From JBAYOE01 sp050950065 (GTDB lineage: Bacteria > Spirochaetota > Spirochaetia > Sphaerochaetales > Sphaerochaetaceae): 64,000 nucleotides of DNA. This document shows positions 26,411 to 35,507 of this stretch, piece after piece (position 1 is the first letter of the stretch; the number at the start of each line of letters is the position of its first letter). Under the pieces are notes generated by a model. That model was not told the origin of the DNA and ran no database searches. It saw only the letters and a list, made by a program, of their open reading frames with translations. Position numbers and translations under genes: made by a program. The stretch is taken from the NCBI GenBank assembly GCA_050950065.1, contig JBMNGX010000002.1, positions 375,527 to 439,526 on the forward strand, read 5' to 3'.

Positions 26411-28299
26411 GCAGCACCTTAGACATTTGGAAAAAATCGTTAATATCACTTAGTGATGAGACGTTTTTAGATCTTGCAACCAACTTTATTGGTAAAGTTG
26501 AGACCCCTTTTCATAAGCCACAACTTATTGGAAAGTTAACCACTTTATTTAATTCAAAAGAGTTTTTAATGCGAGTTGAAGGCTCTTTATCCGATTTGGA
26601 TAAAGAGATCTTAACTACAGTAGCTTTTTTAAATGAATGTTCAAACGAATCAATTTTTACAATCTTCAAAAACAGATACAACTACTCAACTATTCAACAA
26701 AAAATCTTAAATTTAGAAGAGAGATTGTTACTAATTCCCTCTTTAAAGAAAAAGTACCTAATAATCAACCCCCTAATAGAATCTTTGTTGATAGAGAAAC
26801 ACCTTAGTCTCTCCTATTTGATTGAAAAAGGGACTCCTAGCGATAAGAAGTTTAATTTAAACATCATTAAAGCCCTCTTTAATCTCCACTTTCACCAAAA
26901 CATTGGGGATTTAGATAAGAGTAACCGCTATTTAAAAAGTAAAGGGGATACAATTTTTGCTTTTGATAGCCAAACTTTGATTTACTACAATACTTTGTTA
27001 TTTGACCAAGAAATTGTTGTAAAAAGTGGAAGAAAAGTGAGTACCTCAATTACCAAAATGGAACAACTTCTATCTCACTCTTTAGATCAATTAAAATATT
27101 TAACCTTTAAAGCTAACACACCCAAAATTGAAGAACATAAATCTTTACTCTTTTATAATCTTATTGATTACATCATTAAAGAGTATGGAGTTGAAAAAGA
27201 GGATCTCTCGTTTTTAACAAAGTTAGCTTTAGCAAAAGCTGAACTAGCAAAAGAAGATTTAGAACACTACAGCTTGTTAATTGAATCTTTGTTTATTGAA
27301 CAAAATAATAACAACAACCAAGGATTAACTAAACCAACTATCGACACAGATTTAAATATCTACTTCAGTAAAGAGACAGAAAAAGTGGGAGAAGTTGATC
27401 TACTGCACTACATTGCTGAGGTTGTAAAAGTTGATAACGTAATTAATTACGAAATCACTAAAAAGGCTTTAATGAAAGCTTTTGATGCAAATTTAAAAGT
27501 TGAACAAATTAAAACTTACTTAGAGAATCTATTTAAACCTCTACCTCAAACTTTAACCAGTTTGTTAGATCAGTGGTATGACCAATTCAATTCAATTACA
27601 ATCTACGACGGCATAGTGATTAAAGTTAATGAGCGCTACGAGAGGGTATTTAAAGCTCTACCTGCCCTACAAGAACACTTAATTGAACAAATTAGCCCTT
27701 CACTATTTTTATTTAATCGAGAAACAGAAAATGTTTGGAGAACTATTATTGCCTCAACTGGCTTTGATTACCTCCCTGCATCAATTCCTAAAGAGTCGAT
27801 TGAAGTATTACCTAAAAATGAAGTTGTCATTAAAAGTGAAATTGAGAGCCAAATTCCTCTGCTGTTAAAAGATAAAGAGCTTTATGAAGAACAGTCTGAA
27901 GTTATTAAAGAGGAGTTAAGGAAAAAGGTATTAAAGCGCTCTTTTAGTAAAAACTTAGAAGAGGAGATGTTAGCTCGAGTTGAACACTCTTTAATTTTAA
28001 TTCCTGAACAAATTGTTGAGACCAATAAAAGAGGTGAGATAAGTGAAGCTGGTGGATTTGACTTTCAAGGAAAGTTAAATTTATGTCGCTCTTCAGTTAA
28101 TAAAGAGAACACTATTTTAGAGTTAAGCTTATTAGGAGATGACGAGCTCGATGTTGTCTTAGTAAGTGTCAAAGAGTTTATTAAAGATGGAAGTGACTAC
28201 TACATCAGGGCCCTTTTTATAGCTGATGAGGTTGAAAAAGTGATACCTGTTAGTAAGATTTTCAAGATAAGAAAACTTAGACGCTCAATTTTCCTCTAA
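26407..28299 (+). CDS. XPB-coupled helicase-associated protein, unknown function
   Basis: About 630 residues with no catalytic motif I can recognise. The composition is helix-rich with many Leu, Lys and Glu. The N-terminal half looks like successive winged-helix or repeat units (DLDKEILTTVAFLNEC, YSTIQQKILNLEERLLLIP). The C-terminal 150 residues are more charged. In actinobacteria a large 'helicase-associated domain' protein is encoded beside XPB, and this may be the spirochaete counterpart; that is inference by position. I chose TTG 26407 because GGAGG lies 7 nt upstream and the start overlaps the XPB stop as TTGA. Tight coupling suggests a stoichiometric complex. It ends in a 15-nt convergent overlap with aroDE. 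Confidence 0.65.
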   Translation: MSSTLDIWKKSLISLSDETFLDLATNFIGKVETPFHKPQLIGKLTTLFNSKEFLMRVEGSLSDLDKEILTTVAFLNECSNESIFTIFKNRYNYSTIQQKILNLEERLLLIPSLKKKYLIINPLIESLLIEKHLSLSYLIEKGTPSDKKFNLNIIKALFNLHFHQNIGDLDKSNRYLKSKGDTIFAFDSQTLIYYNTLLFDQEIVVKSGRKVSTSITKMEQLLSHSLDQLKYLTFKANTPKIEEHKSLLFYNLIDYIIKEYGVEKEDLSFLTKLALAKAELAKEDLEHYSLLIESLFIEQNNNNNQGLTKPTIDTDLNIYFSKETEKVGEVDLLHYIAEVVKVDNVINYEITKKALMKAFDANLKVEQIKTYLENLFKPLPQTLTSLLDQWYDQFNSITIYDGIVIKVNERYERVFKALPALQEHLIEQISPSLFLFNRETENVWRTIIASTGFDYLPASIPKESIEVLPKNEVVIKSEIESQIPLLLKDKELYEEQSEVIKEELRKKVLKRSFSKNLEEEMLARVEHSLILIPEQIVETNKRGEISEAGGFDFQGKLNLCRSSVNKENTILELSLLGDDELDVVLVSVKEFIKDGSDYYIRALFIADEVEKVIPVSKIFKIRKLRRSIFL

Positions 28300-29736
28300 A
28301 TCTAAGTTAATATCTAACCTTTTGGGATAGTGGTAGCCGCTAAACGACTCAAATTGTAAAACACCTTGTTGAATTAACATCTCAGAGCCAAAGATCAACT
28401 TGGCTCCACTATCTTTAGCCCTTTGTAGCATTGCTGTATATTTAGGGCGATAAATTAACTCATAAGCTGTATGTTTATTATTGAAAGTGAAGTTTTCAAT
28501 TGGATCTTCATCACTTAACATCCCGACACTGGTAGTTTGTACAACTAAATCACAGCTTTCATACTTATAACTATTTTCTAGGGTGTCGTAACTACTCATA
28601 GTTTCACTAGCAAGTTGTTTAGCTTTATCAACTGTTCTGTTAACGATTGTTACTTTACACCCGTGGTTTCTTAAAGCCCAAACAACTGCTCTAGCAGCTC
28701 CCCCTGCACCAACAACTAAAGCACTTTGAATCTTCTTTGAATCAAGGTCATCAATTAAAGGTTGGATAAAACCGTAGTAATCGGTATTTGTCCCTGACCA
28801 GAAGTTTTGCACTCTTATAACTGTGTTACATGAACCTATTTGAGCAACTTCACGGGTAATTTTACCCAAATAAGGTAAAACAGTTTGCTTATGAGGCACC
28901 GTTACCGAAAAGCCTCCAATTTTTAAATAGGTGGCTAAACTAAAAAACTGACGCACTGAATCAACAGTGAATGGGACATAAATAGCGTTGAACTTAATTT
29001 GTTGAAAACCTGGGTTATGAATTTTAGGAGAAAATGAATGAATAGCTGGATTGCCAATAATCCCATATATTCTAGTGTTATCATCAACTTTGTCAGCTTT
29101 GTATAAAATTTTCATCTCTTTGGCACTAATATGTCCTGGAGCTACCTCATTGGAGGAGACAAAAGTTAACATAGAACCTATTTTTTTATACAAAATGCGA
29201 GTGGGAAACCCAAAATCTCCCATTCCAACAACTATTTTTTTATCAACACCCTTTAACTCCTCTTTCACTTTAAACAACGTAATAAGGTCACTTACTGAAG
29301 TTACCATTGCTGCAATTTTGGGAATCTCCCCTTTTTTAGCAATTTTGTTGATACGGTGAAAGATATCTGAAGGTACTTTTTCAAAATCGTGATAAGAGCG
29401 AATTATTTGAACACCCTTTGATTTTGCTAAGTTTTCTAGTGAGCTTTTTTTAAAATCATCTTCTAAGTCGATATAGGTAAAAGATCCTTCTAAGGCTTTG
29501 CTAAGAATATCGGCTCGCTCTTTTTCGCTTTTATTGAATTTCCCCCCATCACTAGTGCGCCTACACGTTAAAATAAGGGGAATGTTAGCATTGTTTGAAA
29601 AAGGGATTATATTTTCATACTGATTTTCTTTTAGATAATCGACTCTTAATTCAGCTAAATCAATATAGGCTCTATTTTGTTCTAGGAGCTTTATATTCTC
29701 TTCTATTGTGGTTTCAGAAAGTACTAAGCAGATCAT
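28285..29736 (-). CDS. aroE: Bifunctional 3-dehydroquinate dehydratase / shikimate dehydrogenase
   Basis: 483 residues fusing two consecutive shikimate-pathway enzymes. Residues 1 to about 220 are a type I dehydroquinase, with the catalytic histidine in IIRSYHDFEK (about 113-122) and the Schiff-base lysine in PKIAAMVTS (about 138-146). From about 223 onward is shikimate dehydrogenase: IIGNPAIHSFSPKIHN (substrate site), VTVPHK with the catalytic lysine (about 277), VVGAGGAARAV (NADP site) and NTDYYGF. Such AroD-AroE fusions are known in spirochaetes, chlamydiae and plants. It runs opposite to aroK and aroC and overlaps the XPB-partner gene at the 3' end. Confidence 0.94.
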   Translation of the reverse strand: MICLVLSETTIEENIKLLEQNRAYIDLAELRVDYLKENQYENIIPFSNNANIPLILTCRRTSDGGKFNKSEKERADILSKALEGSFTYIDLEDDFKKSSLENLAKSKGVQIIRSYHDFEKVPSDIFHRINKIAKKGEIPKIAAMVTSVSDLITLFKVKEELKGVDKKIVVGMGDFGFPTRILYKKIGSMLTFVSSNEVAPGHISAKEMKILYKADKVDDNTRIYGIIGNPAIHSFSPKIHNPGFQQIKFNAIYVPFTVDSVRQFFSLATYLKIGGFSVTVPHKQTVLPYLGKITREVAQIGSCNTVIRVQNFWSGTNTDYYGFIQPLIDDLDSKKIQSALVVGAGGAARAVVWALRNHGCKVTIVNRTVDKAKQLASETMSSYDTLENSYKYESCDLVVQTTSVGMLSDEDPIENFTFNNKHTAYELIYRPKYTAMLQRAKDSGAKLIFGSEMLIQQGVLQFESFSGYHYPKRLDINLDLEEN

Positions 29737-29757
29737 TTGAAAGCCCCCTACTCTCCC

Positions 29758-29787
29758 TTGAAAAAGGTGTTAAACACATGGTAGATT
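29758..29787 (+). promoter_or_regulatory. Predicted promoter of the ABC-F gene
   Basis: TTGAAA (29758-29763), an 18-nt spacer and TAGATT (29782-29787). The spacer contains the palindrome GTGTTAAACAC. The implied leader is about 50 nt long. Confidence 0.5.
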
Positions 29788-29805
29788 CATCATACTCATA
29801 ACAAC

Positions 29806-29825
29806 TGGGTTAGGCAACCAACCCA
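29806..29825 (+). promoter_or_regulatory. Leader hairpin before the ABC-F gene
   Basis: TGGGTT/AACCCA (stem 29806-29811 with 29820-29825, 8-nt loop) can form. GGTT can instead pair with the nearer AACC at 29816-29819, so two exclusive hairpins are possible. There is no T-run, so this is at most a translational or pausing element. Confidence 0.35.
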
Positions 29826-29844
29826 ACAATTGGATATTATTTGA

Positions 29845-31752
29845 ATGGGAATTTGTCAGTTAAACAAAATCAATTTAGCTTTTGGAGCAAATGAGCTTTT
29901 AAAAGATGTCTCTTTGATTCTTCCAAAAGGCTCTAAAAGTGCATTAGCTGGTGCCAATGGAAGTGGCAAAACTACCCTTCTAAAAATAATGGCTAAAATT
30001 ATAGAAGCTGACAGTGGCTCATTATTTTATCCTAAAGAGGCAACTATAGGCTACCTCCCCCAACAAGATATCTTACACAAAGGCTCTACCTTATACTCTG
30101 AAGTTGAAAAAGGTTTTGATTACTACAAACCCCTTTTAGAACGAAAGAATTATTTAGAATCGACATTAGCTACTATAACCAACCAAGAGGATGCCTCCTC
30201 ACTCTTAGTTGAACTAGATGAAGTTCAACACTCTTTGTTAGAGAGCTCTTACTACAATCGCCAAGCAATCATTGAGCAAGTTTTAAAAGGACTTGGCTTT
30301 AGCCAAAGCGATTTATCTAGAGAGTGTGGAGAATTTAGTGGTGGTTGGCAAATGCGTATTGCCTTAGCAAAAATCTTAGTGTTTCATCCCACATTAATGC
30401 TCCTAGATGAACCAACTAACTACTTAGATTTAGAATCACGTATTTGGCTTAGAAACTTTATAAGAAATAGTCGTAGCACTACTATCATTGTATCGCACGA
30501 TCAAGACTTTTTAGATGAGACAGTAGATACAGTTTATGAACTTCTTAGTGGTTCTTTAAAACGCTATAGCGGAAACTACTCTAAATACCTTCTTTTAAAA
30601 GAGGAAGAGGAGAAAAGATTAGTTGAGTTATACAAAGCTCAACAAAAAGAGATTGAAAAAACAACTCAATTTGTTGAAAGATTTCGGTACAAAGCAACTA
30701 AAGCACGCCAAGTTCAATCTCGCATAAAACAACTTGAAAAAAATCAGATAATTGAACTGCCAAATCACCTTAAAAAAGTAAACTTTAAATTCTTAGCGGC
30801 TCCACATATGCCCAATGAGATAGTTAAAATTACCAATTTAACTAAACACTACCCTTCGGTTACCCTCTTTAACTCTTACTCCCTTCTTTTAGAAAAAGGG
30901 GATCGACTGGCAGTATTAGGTCGTAACGGAGCAGGCAAAACTACCCTTTTAAGAATTTTGGCCTCTAAAGATACAAACTTTGAAGGGCAATTAAGTTATG
31001 GTCCCAATATTGAAATTGGGTATTACTCTCAAGATGTTAAACCAACTTTAAATCCTAACAACACAGTCTTAGAGGAGTTAGAGTCAGTTAGTCCAACTAA
31101 TGAGATTTCTCGTCTAAGAACTTTGTTAGGCTCATTTTTATTTAGTGGCGATGATGTAGATAAAAAGGTCTCAGTTTTAAGTGGAGGGGAACAAAGTAGA
31201 TTGGCACTTTTAAAAATCCTTTTAAAACCGGTGAACCTCCTTATTTTAGATGAACCAACTAACCACTTAGATATCGCCTCCAAAGAGGTTTTAGCAAATG
31301 CTTTAAAAGAGTATACAGGATCACTAATATTTGTCAGTCACGATAAACACTTTATAAAACTATTAGCTAATAGAGTGCTCTATTTAACACCACAAGAGGT
31401 GCTCTCTTTTGAAGGAGACTACTCCTATTTTGAGTGGAAAATTGAACAAGAACAACAGTATATCCCCATTGAACAAGTCAAAGAGGAGATAACCGTTGGT
31501 AAAGAGAGTTACAAAGAGGCCAACAGAAAAAGAAATGAGCAACAAAAGAATCAAAAATTGGCAGAGCAGCTTCTAATAGAGATAGAAAATGCTCAACAAA
31601 AAGTTGGTCAAATTATTAAAGAGATGGCTTTAGAAGAGAATTACAGCGATGGAGATAAGATAAAATTGCTATTAGGTCAAAAAGAGGCTTTAGAGAAGGA
31701 AATCGAAGAGAATGAAGCAAAATGGTTCACCCTCCACCAACAAGAAACTTAA
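29845..31752 (+). CDS. ABC-F family ATPase (ribosome-associated)
   Basis: 635 residues with two ABC nucleotide-binding domains and no membrane segments, the ABC-F layout. Domain 1 has Walker A GANGSGKTT (about 35-43), signature FSGGWQMRIALA and Walker B LMLLDEPTNYLD. A charged linker at about 250-310 follows. Domain 2 has GRNGAGKTT, LSGGEQSRLALL and LLILDEPTNHLD. The C-terminal 100 residues form a Lys/Glu/Gln-rich coiled coil. ABC-F proteins act on the ribosome, either relieving stalled translation or protecting from antibiotics; Uup- or EttA-like roles are equally possible here. The last 41 nt overlap maf. Confidence 0.88.
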   Translation: MGICQLNKINLAFGANELLKDVSLILPKGSKSALAGANGSGKTTLLKIMAKIIEADSGSLFYPKEATIGYLPQQDILHKGSTLYSEVEKGFDYYKPLLERKNYLESTLATITNQEDASSLLVELDEVQHSLLESSYYNRQAIIEQVLKGLGFSQSDLSRECGEFSGGWQMRIALAKILVFHPTLMLLDEPTNYLDLESRIWLRNFIRNSRSTTIIVSHDQDFLDETVDTVYELLSGSLKRYSGNYSKYLLLKEEEEKRLVELYKAQQKEIEKTTQFVERFRYKATKARQVQSRIKQLEKNQIIELPNHLKKVNFKFLAAPHMPNEIVKITNLTKHYPSVTLFNSYSLLLEKGDRLAVLGRNGAGKTTLLRILASKDTNFEGQLSYGPNIEIGYYSQDVKPTLNPNNTVLEELESVSPTNEISRLRTLLGSFLFSGDDVDKKVSVLSGGEQSRLALLKILLKPVNLLILDEPTNHLDIASKEVLANALKEYTGSLIFVSHDKHFIKLLANRVLYLTPQEVLSFEGDYSYFEWKIEQEQQYIPIEQVKEEITVGKESYKEANRKRNEQQKNQKLAEQLLIEIENAQQKVGQIIKEMALEENYSDGDKIKLLLGQKEALEKEIEENEAKWFTLHQQET

Positions 31753-32314
31753 AATAATCTTAGCCTCCAAATCTATTGCTCGAAAAGCCTTATTAGAAGA
31801 GAGTGGCTTTGAAGTAATAGTAGATCCAGTCGATGTTGATGAGTCTTACAACAACTTAGATATTAAAGAGATAGTCACATTGTTATCTCAAAAAAAGTTA
31901 GATCATTATCTAAAATATAAGAAAGAGATCAATTTCCCTTTGTTAACTGCCGATACTTTAGTTTTTTGTGATGACAAAATTATTGGTAAAAGCTACTCAT
32001 TAAAAGAGGCCTTTGAGCAAATAGATTTTCTAAAGGGAAAAAAGCACACTGTTTATAGTGCTTTTAATCTATACCTACCCCACTTAAACAAGTTTTACAG
32101 CGGATTAGATTCTACTGATGTAACTTTTAAAAACCTAAGTAAAGTGGAAATTGAGAACTACTTAAAAACTAATCAGTGGCAAGGGGCAGCTGCTAGTTAT
32201 CGTGTACAAGGCTCTGCAACCTCCCTAATTGAAAAAATTGAGGGACAAATGGCCACTGTTGTGGGGTTGCCACTACATCAAATTTCTGCCATATTTAGCA
32301 CACTGGACTTTTAG
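31712..32314 (+). CDS. maf: Maf-family nucleotide pyrophosphatase
   Basis: 200 residues of the Maf/HAM1-like family, which hydrolyses non-canonical or modified NTPs such as dTTP, UTP and m5UTP. Motifs are present in order: the start region LASKSIARKALLEESGFEV (usually LASxSPRR), PLLTADTLVF with the catalytic aspartate (about 76-85), GKKHTVYSAF, and the C-terminal WQGAAASYRVQGSA. ATG 31712 lies inside the ABC-F frame, giving a 41-nt overlap. The IAR in place of PRR near the N-terminus is slightly unusual. Confidence 0.88.
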   Translation: MKQNGSPSTNKKLKIILASKSIARKALLEESGFEVIVDPVDVDESYNNLDIKEIVTLLSQKKLDHYLKYKKEINFPLLTADTLVFCDDKIIGKSYSLKEAFEQIDFLKGKKHTVYSAFNLYLPHLNKFYSGLDSTDVTFKNLSKVEIENYLKTNQWQGAAASYRVQGSATSLIEKIEGQMATVVGLPLHQISAIFSTLDF

Positions 32315-32353
32315 TTCAGAATATCCACCACAATGGTGAGAAATAGCGAAGGG

Positions 32354-32376
32354 GACGGTGTTTTTTACATACCGTC
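32354..32376 (+). promoter_or_regulatory. Hairpin in the rpsB leader
   Basis: GACGGT/ACCGTC with an 11-nt loop containing six T residues lies just before the CAGGAGG ribosome-binding site of rpsB. A structured leader is common for autoregulated ribosomal protein operons, but it does not match a named S2 leader motif that I can confirm. Confidence 0.4.
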
Positions 32377-32388
32377 ACAGGAGGAAAT

Positions 32389-33318
32389 GTGTCCGTAGTT
32401 AGTATGAAAAGCCTGCTAGAGTCAGGCGTCCATTTTGGTCACCAAACCAAAAGATGGAACCCAAAAATGGCCCGTTATATCTTTTCCGAGAGAAATGGGA
32501 TCCATATCATCGATTTACAAAAGACAAGTGCATGTATTGTTGAAGCTTATGAAGCAGTACGCACTCAAGTCAAACAAGGTAAATCGATTCTTTTTATCGG
32601 AACTAAAAAACAAGCTCAACAAACAATTGAGGATGAAGCTAAAAGGTGTGGCATGCCGTATGTTAACCAAAGATGGTTAGGTGGTATGTTGACCAACTTC
32701 ACAACTATTAAAAAGTCGATCAACCGCCTTAAGAAATTAGAAAAAGAGGAAGTTGATGGAACTTTTGATTCATTAACCAAAAAAGAGATTGCCCTTCACC
32801 AAAAGGAGAAAGCCAAGTTAGAAAAAGCTCTTGGTGGAATCAAAGAGATGAAAGACCTTCCTGGTGCAATCTTTATCATAGATACAAAAAAAGAGGCTAT
32901 TGCCGTTGCTGAGGCTAACCGCCTTGGGATCCCAGTGATTGCAGTTGTTGATACAAACTGTGATCCAACAAACATCGATTATCCTATCCCTGGAAACGAT
33001 GATGCAATCAGAGCTATCAGTCTATTTGTCGAAATTATTGCTAATGCTGTCTTAGATGCCGATAAAGAGGTTGGCATTGAGATTATCGAATCCCTTCCAG
33101 ATGAACTTGAAGAGCAAGAGAGCGCTTTTGATGATTCTAGTGAAGAGGATGATGAGCAAGCTGTTGTCTTTGCAACTGATGATGAGAACACCGATTTAGA
33201 AAAATTTAGTGGTGAAGAAGAAGTTGTTGAAGAGAACGAAGTAATGCCTAAGGTTAAAGCTGTTCAAGTGACCAAAGGTGGAATTGAAGTTGATGAAAAT
33301 ATTCTATACGAAGAGTAA
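32389..33318 (+). CDS. rpsB: 30S ribosomal protein uS2 with acidic C-terminal extension
   Basis: A 309-residue small-subunit protein. The conserved body covers roughly 1-230 (SGVHFGHQTKRWNPKMARYI, RWLGGMLTNFTTIKKS, IDTKKEAIAVAEANRLGIPV, DPTNIDYPIPGNDDA). An acidic tail of about 75 residues follows, rich in Glu and Asp (PDELEEQESAFDDSSEEDDE), where most bacterial uS2 proteins end near 240-260. Treponemes also have a lengthened uS2. The GTG start at 32389 follows CAGGAGG. It heads the rpsB-tsf-frr-uppS-cdsA-dxr-rseP block. Confidence 0.96.
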   Translation: MSVVSMKSLLESGVHFGHQTKRWNPKMARYIFSERNGIHIIDLQKTSACIVEAYEAVRTQVKQGKSILFIGTKKQAQQTIEDEAKRCGMPYVNQRWLGGMLTNFTTIKKSINRLKKLEKEEVDGTFDSLTKKEIALHQKEKAKLEKALGGIKEMKDLPGAIFIIDTKKEAIAVAEANRLGIPVIAVVDTNCDPTNIDYPIPGNDDAIRAISLFVEIIANAVLDADKEVGIEIIESLPDELEEQESAFDDSSEEDDEQAVVFATDDENTDLEKFSGEEEVVEENEVMPKVKAVQVTKGGIEVDENILYEE

Positions 33319-33343
33319 ATCGTATTAGATTAAGGAGTTAGAA

Positions 33344-34186
33344 GTGGAAATTAGTGCTGCAGTTGTAAAAAAGCTCAGAGATCTTACCGGTGCTGGAATG
33401 ATGGATTGTAAAAAAGCCCTCGTTGAAGCCAACGGTGATTTCGATAAAGCTGAAAAACTATTAAAAGAGATGGGCCTTGCTGCCGTTGCAAAACGGAGTG
33501 GGAGAGCAACCAACAATGGTCGTGCCTTTACCCTTGTTAGAGATGGTAAAGCTGTTATTTTAGAGATGGCTTGTGAAACCGACTTTGTTGCCCGTAACGA
33601 AGATTTTATTGCTTTAGGTAATGAACTTTGTAACGATATTATTGATAATAATTATAGTGAGATTGTTAAACCCCTAGAGGATAAGGTTCAAGAGCTTATC
33701 ACCAAGATTAAAGAGAACATGGAACTCAAAAGGTTCACTGTTATCGACGTTTCTGATAATCAAATTGTTAGTGAGTATGTTCACGGAGAGGGAACTTTAG
33801 CTGTTTTAGTAAAATTAGAGGCTGAAGATGCTTCAGTTTTAACTAACGATAAAGTTAAAGAGTTTGCCTTTGATGCAGCTTTACACGTTGCTGCTTTCAA
33901 CCCCTCTTACTTAGACAAAAGCGATGTTGATCAAGCTTTCATTGATGAGAACACCGAAATTTTCACCAACCAAACTTTAGCTTTAGGCAAGCCTGAGAAA
34001 GTTGTTGAGTCGATTGTTAAAGGTAAACTTAACAAATTGTTAAGCGAGACCTGTTTTTTACAACAACCATTTGTTAAAGATGATTCTCAATCTGTCGAGA
34101 AAGTTTTAGTTGCTTTATCAAAAGAAGTTGGAACTAAACTCTCTATTGTTGAATATTTTAACTACAGTGTTGGTGTAGAAGGTTGA
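33344..34186 (+). CDS. tsf: Elongation factor Ts
   Basis: 280 residues; the nucleotide-exchange factor for EF-Tu. The N-terminal UBA-like module has the signature LRDLTGAGMMDCKKALVEAN (about 9-28), followed by the conserved MACETDFVARNEDF (about 82-95), where TDFV contacts EF-Tu. The GTG start at 33344 lies behind AAGGAG. The gene is 25 nt after rpsB, the usual order. Length is normal. Confidence 0.97.
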   Translation: MEISAAVVKKLRDLTGAGMMDCKKALVEANGDFDKAEKLLKEMGLAAVAKRSGRATNNGRAFTLVRDGKAVILEMACETDFVARNEDFIALGNELCNDIIDNNYSEIVKPLEDKVQELITKIKENMELKRFTVIDVSDNQIVSEYVHGEGTLAVLVKLEAEDASVLTNDKVKEFAFDAALHVAAFNPSYLDKSDVDQAFIDENTEIFTNQTLALGKPEKVVESIVKGKLNKLLSETCFLQQPFVKDDSQSVEKVLVALSKEVGTKLSIVEYFNYSVGVEG

Positions 34187-34195
34187 GTTTAATTT

Positions 34196-34211
34196 GTTCG
34201 GAGGTCCGAAC
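34196..34211 (+). promoter_or_regulatory. Hairpin between tsf and frr
   Basis: GTTCGG-AGGT-CCGAAC is a perfect 6-bp stem with a 4-nt loop, 10 nt after the tsf stop and 22 nt before frr. It lacks a T-run, so it is unlikely to terminate. It may be a processing or stability element between rpsB-tsf and the downstream genes. Confidence 0.45.
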
Positions 34212-34233
34212 TGAGGGTGTGGAGGTTTAAGGT

Positions 34234-34788
34234 ATGAATACTGTGTTGGATGTGTGTGAAACAAAGATGAAAAAATCTGTAGGAGCTTTGGAGAATGAGT
34301 ATGCTTCTTTAAGGACAGGGAGGGCTACTAGTGCCCTTTTTGACAAAATTAAAGTTGATTACTATGGCCAAGAGACTCCCCTTTCGCAAGTTGCCAGTAT
34401 ATCGGTTCCCGAGGCCCGCTTAGTTGTAATTCAACCTTGGGACAAAGCTCTTTTAGCTCCGATTGAAAAAGCTATTTTAAAATCGGAACTCTCTTTGAAT
34501 CCCAACAATGATGGGAAGATTCTTAGGATAAACTTCCCACCTTTAACTGAACAAAGACGTAAAGAGTTGGCAAAAAGTGCTAAGGCAATTGCTGAACAAA
34601 GTCGTGTTGCTATTCGCAACATTAGACGAGAGGCAATTGATGAAGGTAAAAAGTTAGAGAAATCTTCAGATATCTCTGAGGACCAACTAAAAGATTTAGA
34701 GGGGAAAATCCAAAAACTCACCGATACATATATTGGCCAAATCAACGATGTAGCCAATGAGAAAGAGAAAGAGATTTTGGAAATTTAG
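34234..34788 (+). CDS. frr: Ribosome recycling factor
   Basis: A 184-residue L-shaped protein that splits post-termination ribosomes together with EF-G. Conserved stretches are present: LRTGRATSALFDKIKVDYYG (about 26-45), VSVPEARLVVIQPWD, NPNNDGKILRINFPPLTEQRR and RVAIRNIRREAID. ATG 34234 has GGAGG upstream. It lies in the classical tsf-frr-uppS order. The EFG2-like GTPase at 9995 could be its partner in recycling. Confidence 0.97.
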   Translation: MNTVLDVCETKMKKSVGALENEYASLRTGRATSALFDKIKVDYYGQETPLSQVASISVPEARLVVIQPWDKALLAPIEKAILKSELSLNPNNDGKILRINFPPLTEQRRKELAKSAKAIAEQSRVAIRNIRREAIDEGKKLEKSSDISEDQLKDLEGKIQKLTDTYIGQINDVANEKEKEILEI

Positions 34789-34790
34789 GT

Positions 34791-35507
34791 GTGAGTGATC
34801 TAGAAGCGAACTTAGAACATTCTCAACTGCCTCGTCACATTGGTATAATTATGGATGGCAACGGCAGGTGGGCTACCCAAAGGGGCCTGCCTCGCAAAGC
34901 TGGCCATTTTGAGGGTGTAAAGGCTGCCAAAAGGGTAATAACTGAGGCAGCCAACCTTAAAATACCTTATGTGACCTACTATGTCTTCTCTACTGAAAAC
35001 TGGAAAAGACCAAATGATGAAATAACTTACTTGATGAACTTAATGGCAACTCGCATTTACAGCGAGTTTGACCTTTATCAAAGGTTGCAATCTAGAATTT
35101 TAGTTAGAGGAGATATCTCTTTACTAGATCAAAAGTCGAAAGATGCAATTGAGGCTACCCAACAATTTACTAAAGATTTCAACAAGATCACAGTTAGTTT
35201 AGCTATAAACTACGGAGGGCGCGATGAGATAGTGCGCTCCGTTAATCGCTTTTTACAAAACTCTAATGGAAAAAAGATAAGTGAAGAAGATATCTCTAAG
35301 AACTTAGATTTAAATTTTATCCCTCCAGTCGATTTGATTATTCGCTCCGGTGGTGATAAAAGAATAAGTAACTTTTTATTGTGGGATGCTGCTTATGCTG
35401 AATTAGCTTTTTATGAGAGTTTATGGCCTGAGTGGAACAAAGAGCATCTACATACAGCTTTAAATGATTATTTAAAGCGACAGAGGAAATTTGGGGGGAT
35501 AGTATAG
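34791..35507 (+). CDS. uppS: Undecaprenyl diphosphate synthase
   Basis: A 238-residue cis-prenyltransferase that makes the C55 lipid carrier used for peptidoglycan and surface glycans. The substrate loop IIMDGNGRWATQRG (about 19-32) with its catalytic aspartate, HFEGVKA, FSTENWKRP (about 64-72) and the C-terminal LIIRSGGDKRISNFLLWD are all in place. The last motif reads GGDKR where GGExR is usual. The GTG start at 34791 is 2 nt after frr. Its TAG overlaps the GTG of cdsA (TAGTG), showing translational coupling. Confidence 0.96.
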   Translation: MSDLEANLEHSQLPRHIGIIMDGNGRWATQRGLPRKAGHFEGVKAAKRVITEAANLKIPYVTYYVFSTENWKRPNDEITYLMNLMATRIYSEFDLYQRLQSRILVRGDISLLDQKSKDAIEATQQFTKDFNKITVSLAINYGGRDEIVRSVNRFLQNSNGKKISEEDISKNLDLNFIPPVDLIIRSGGDKRISNFLLWDAAYAELAFYESLWPEWNKEHLHTALNDYLKRQRKFGGIV

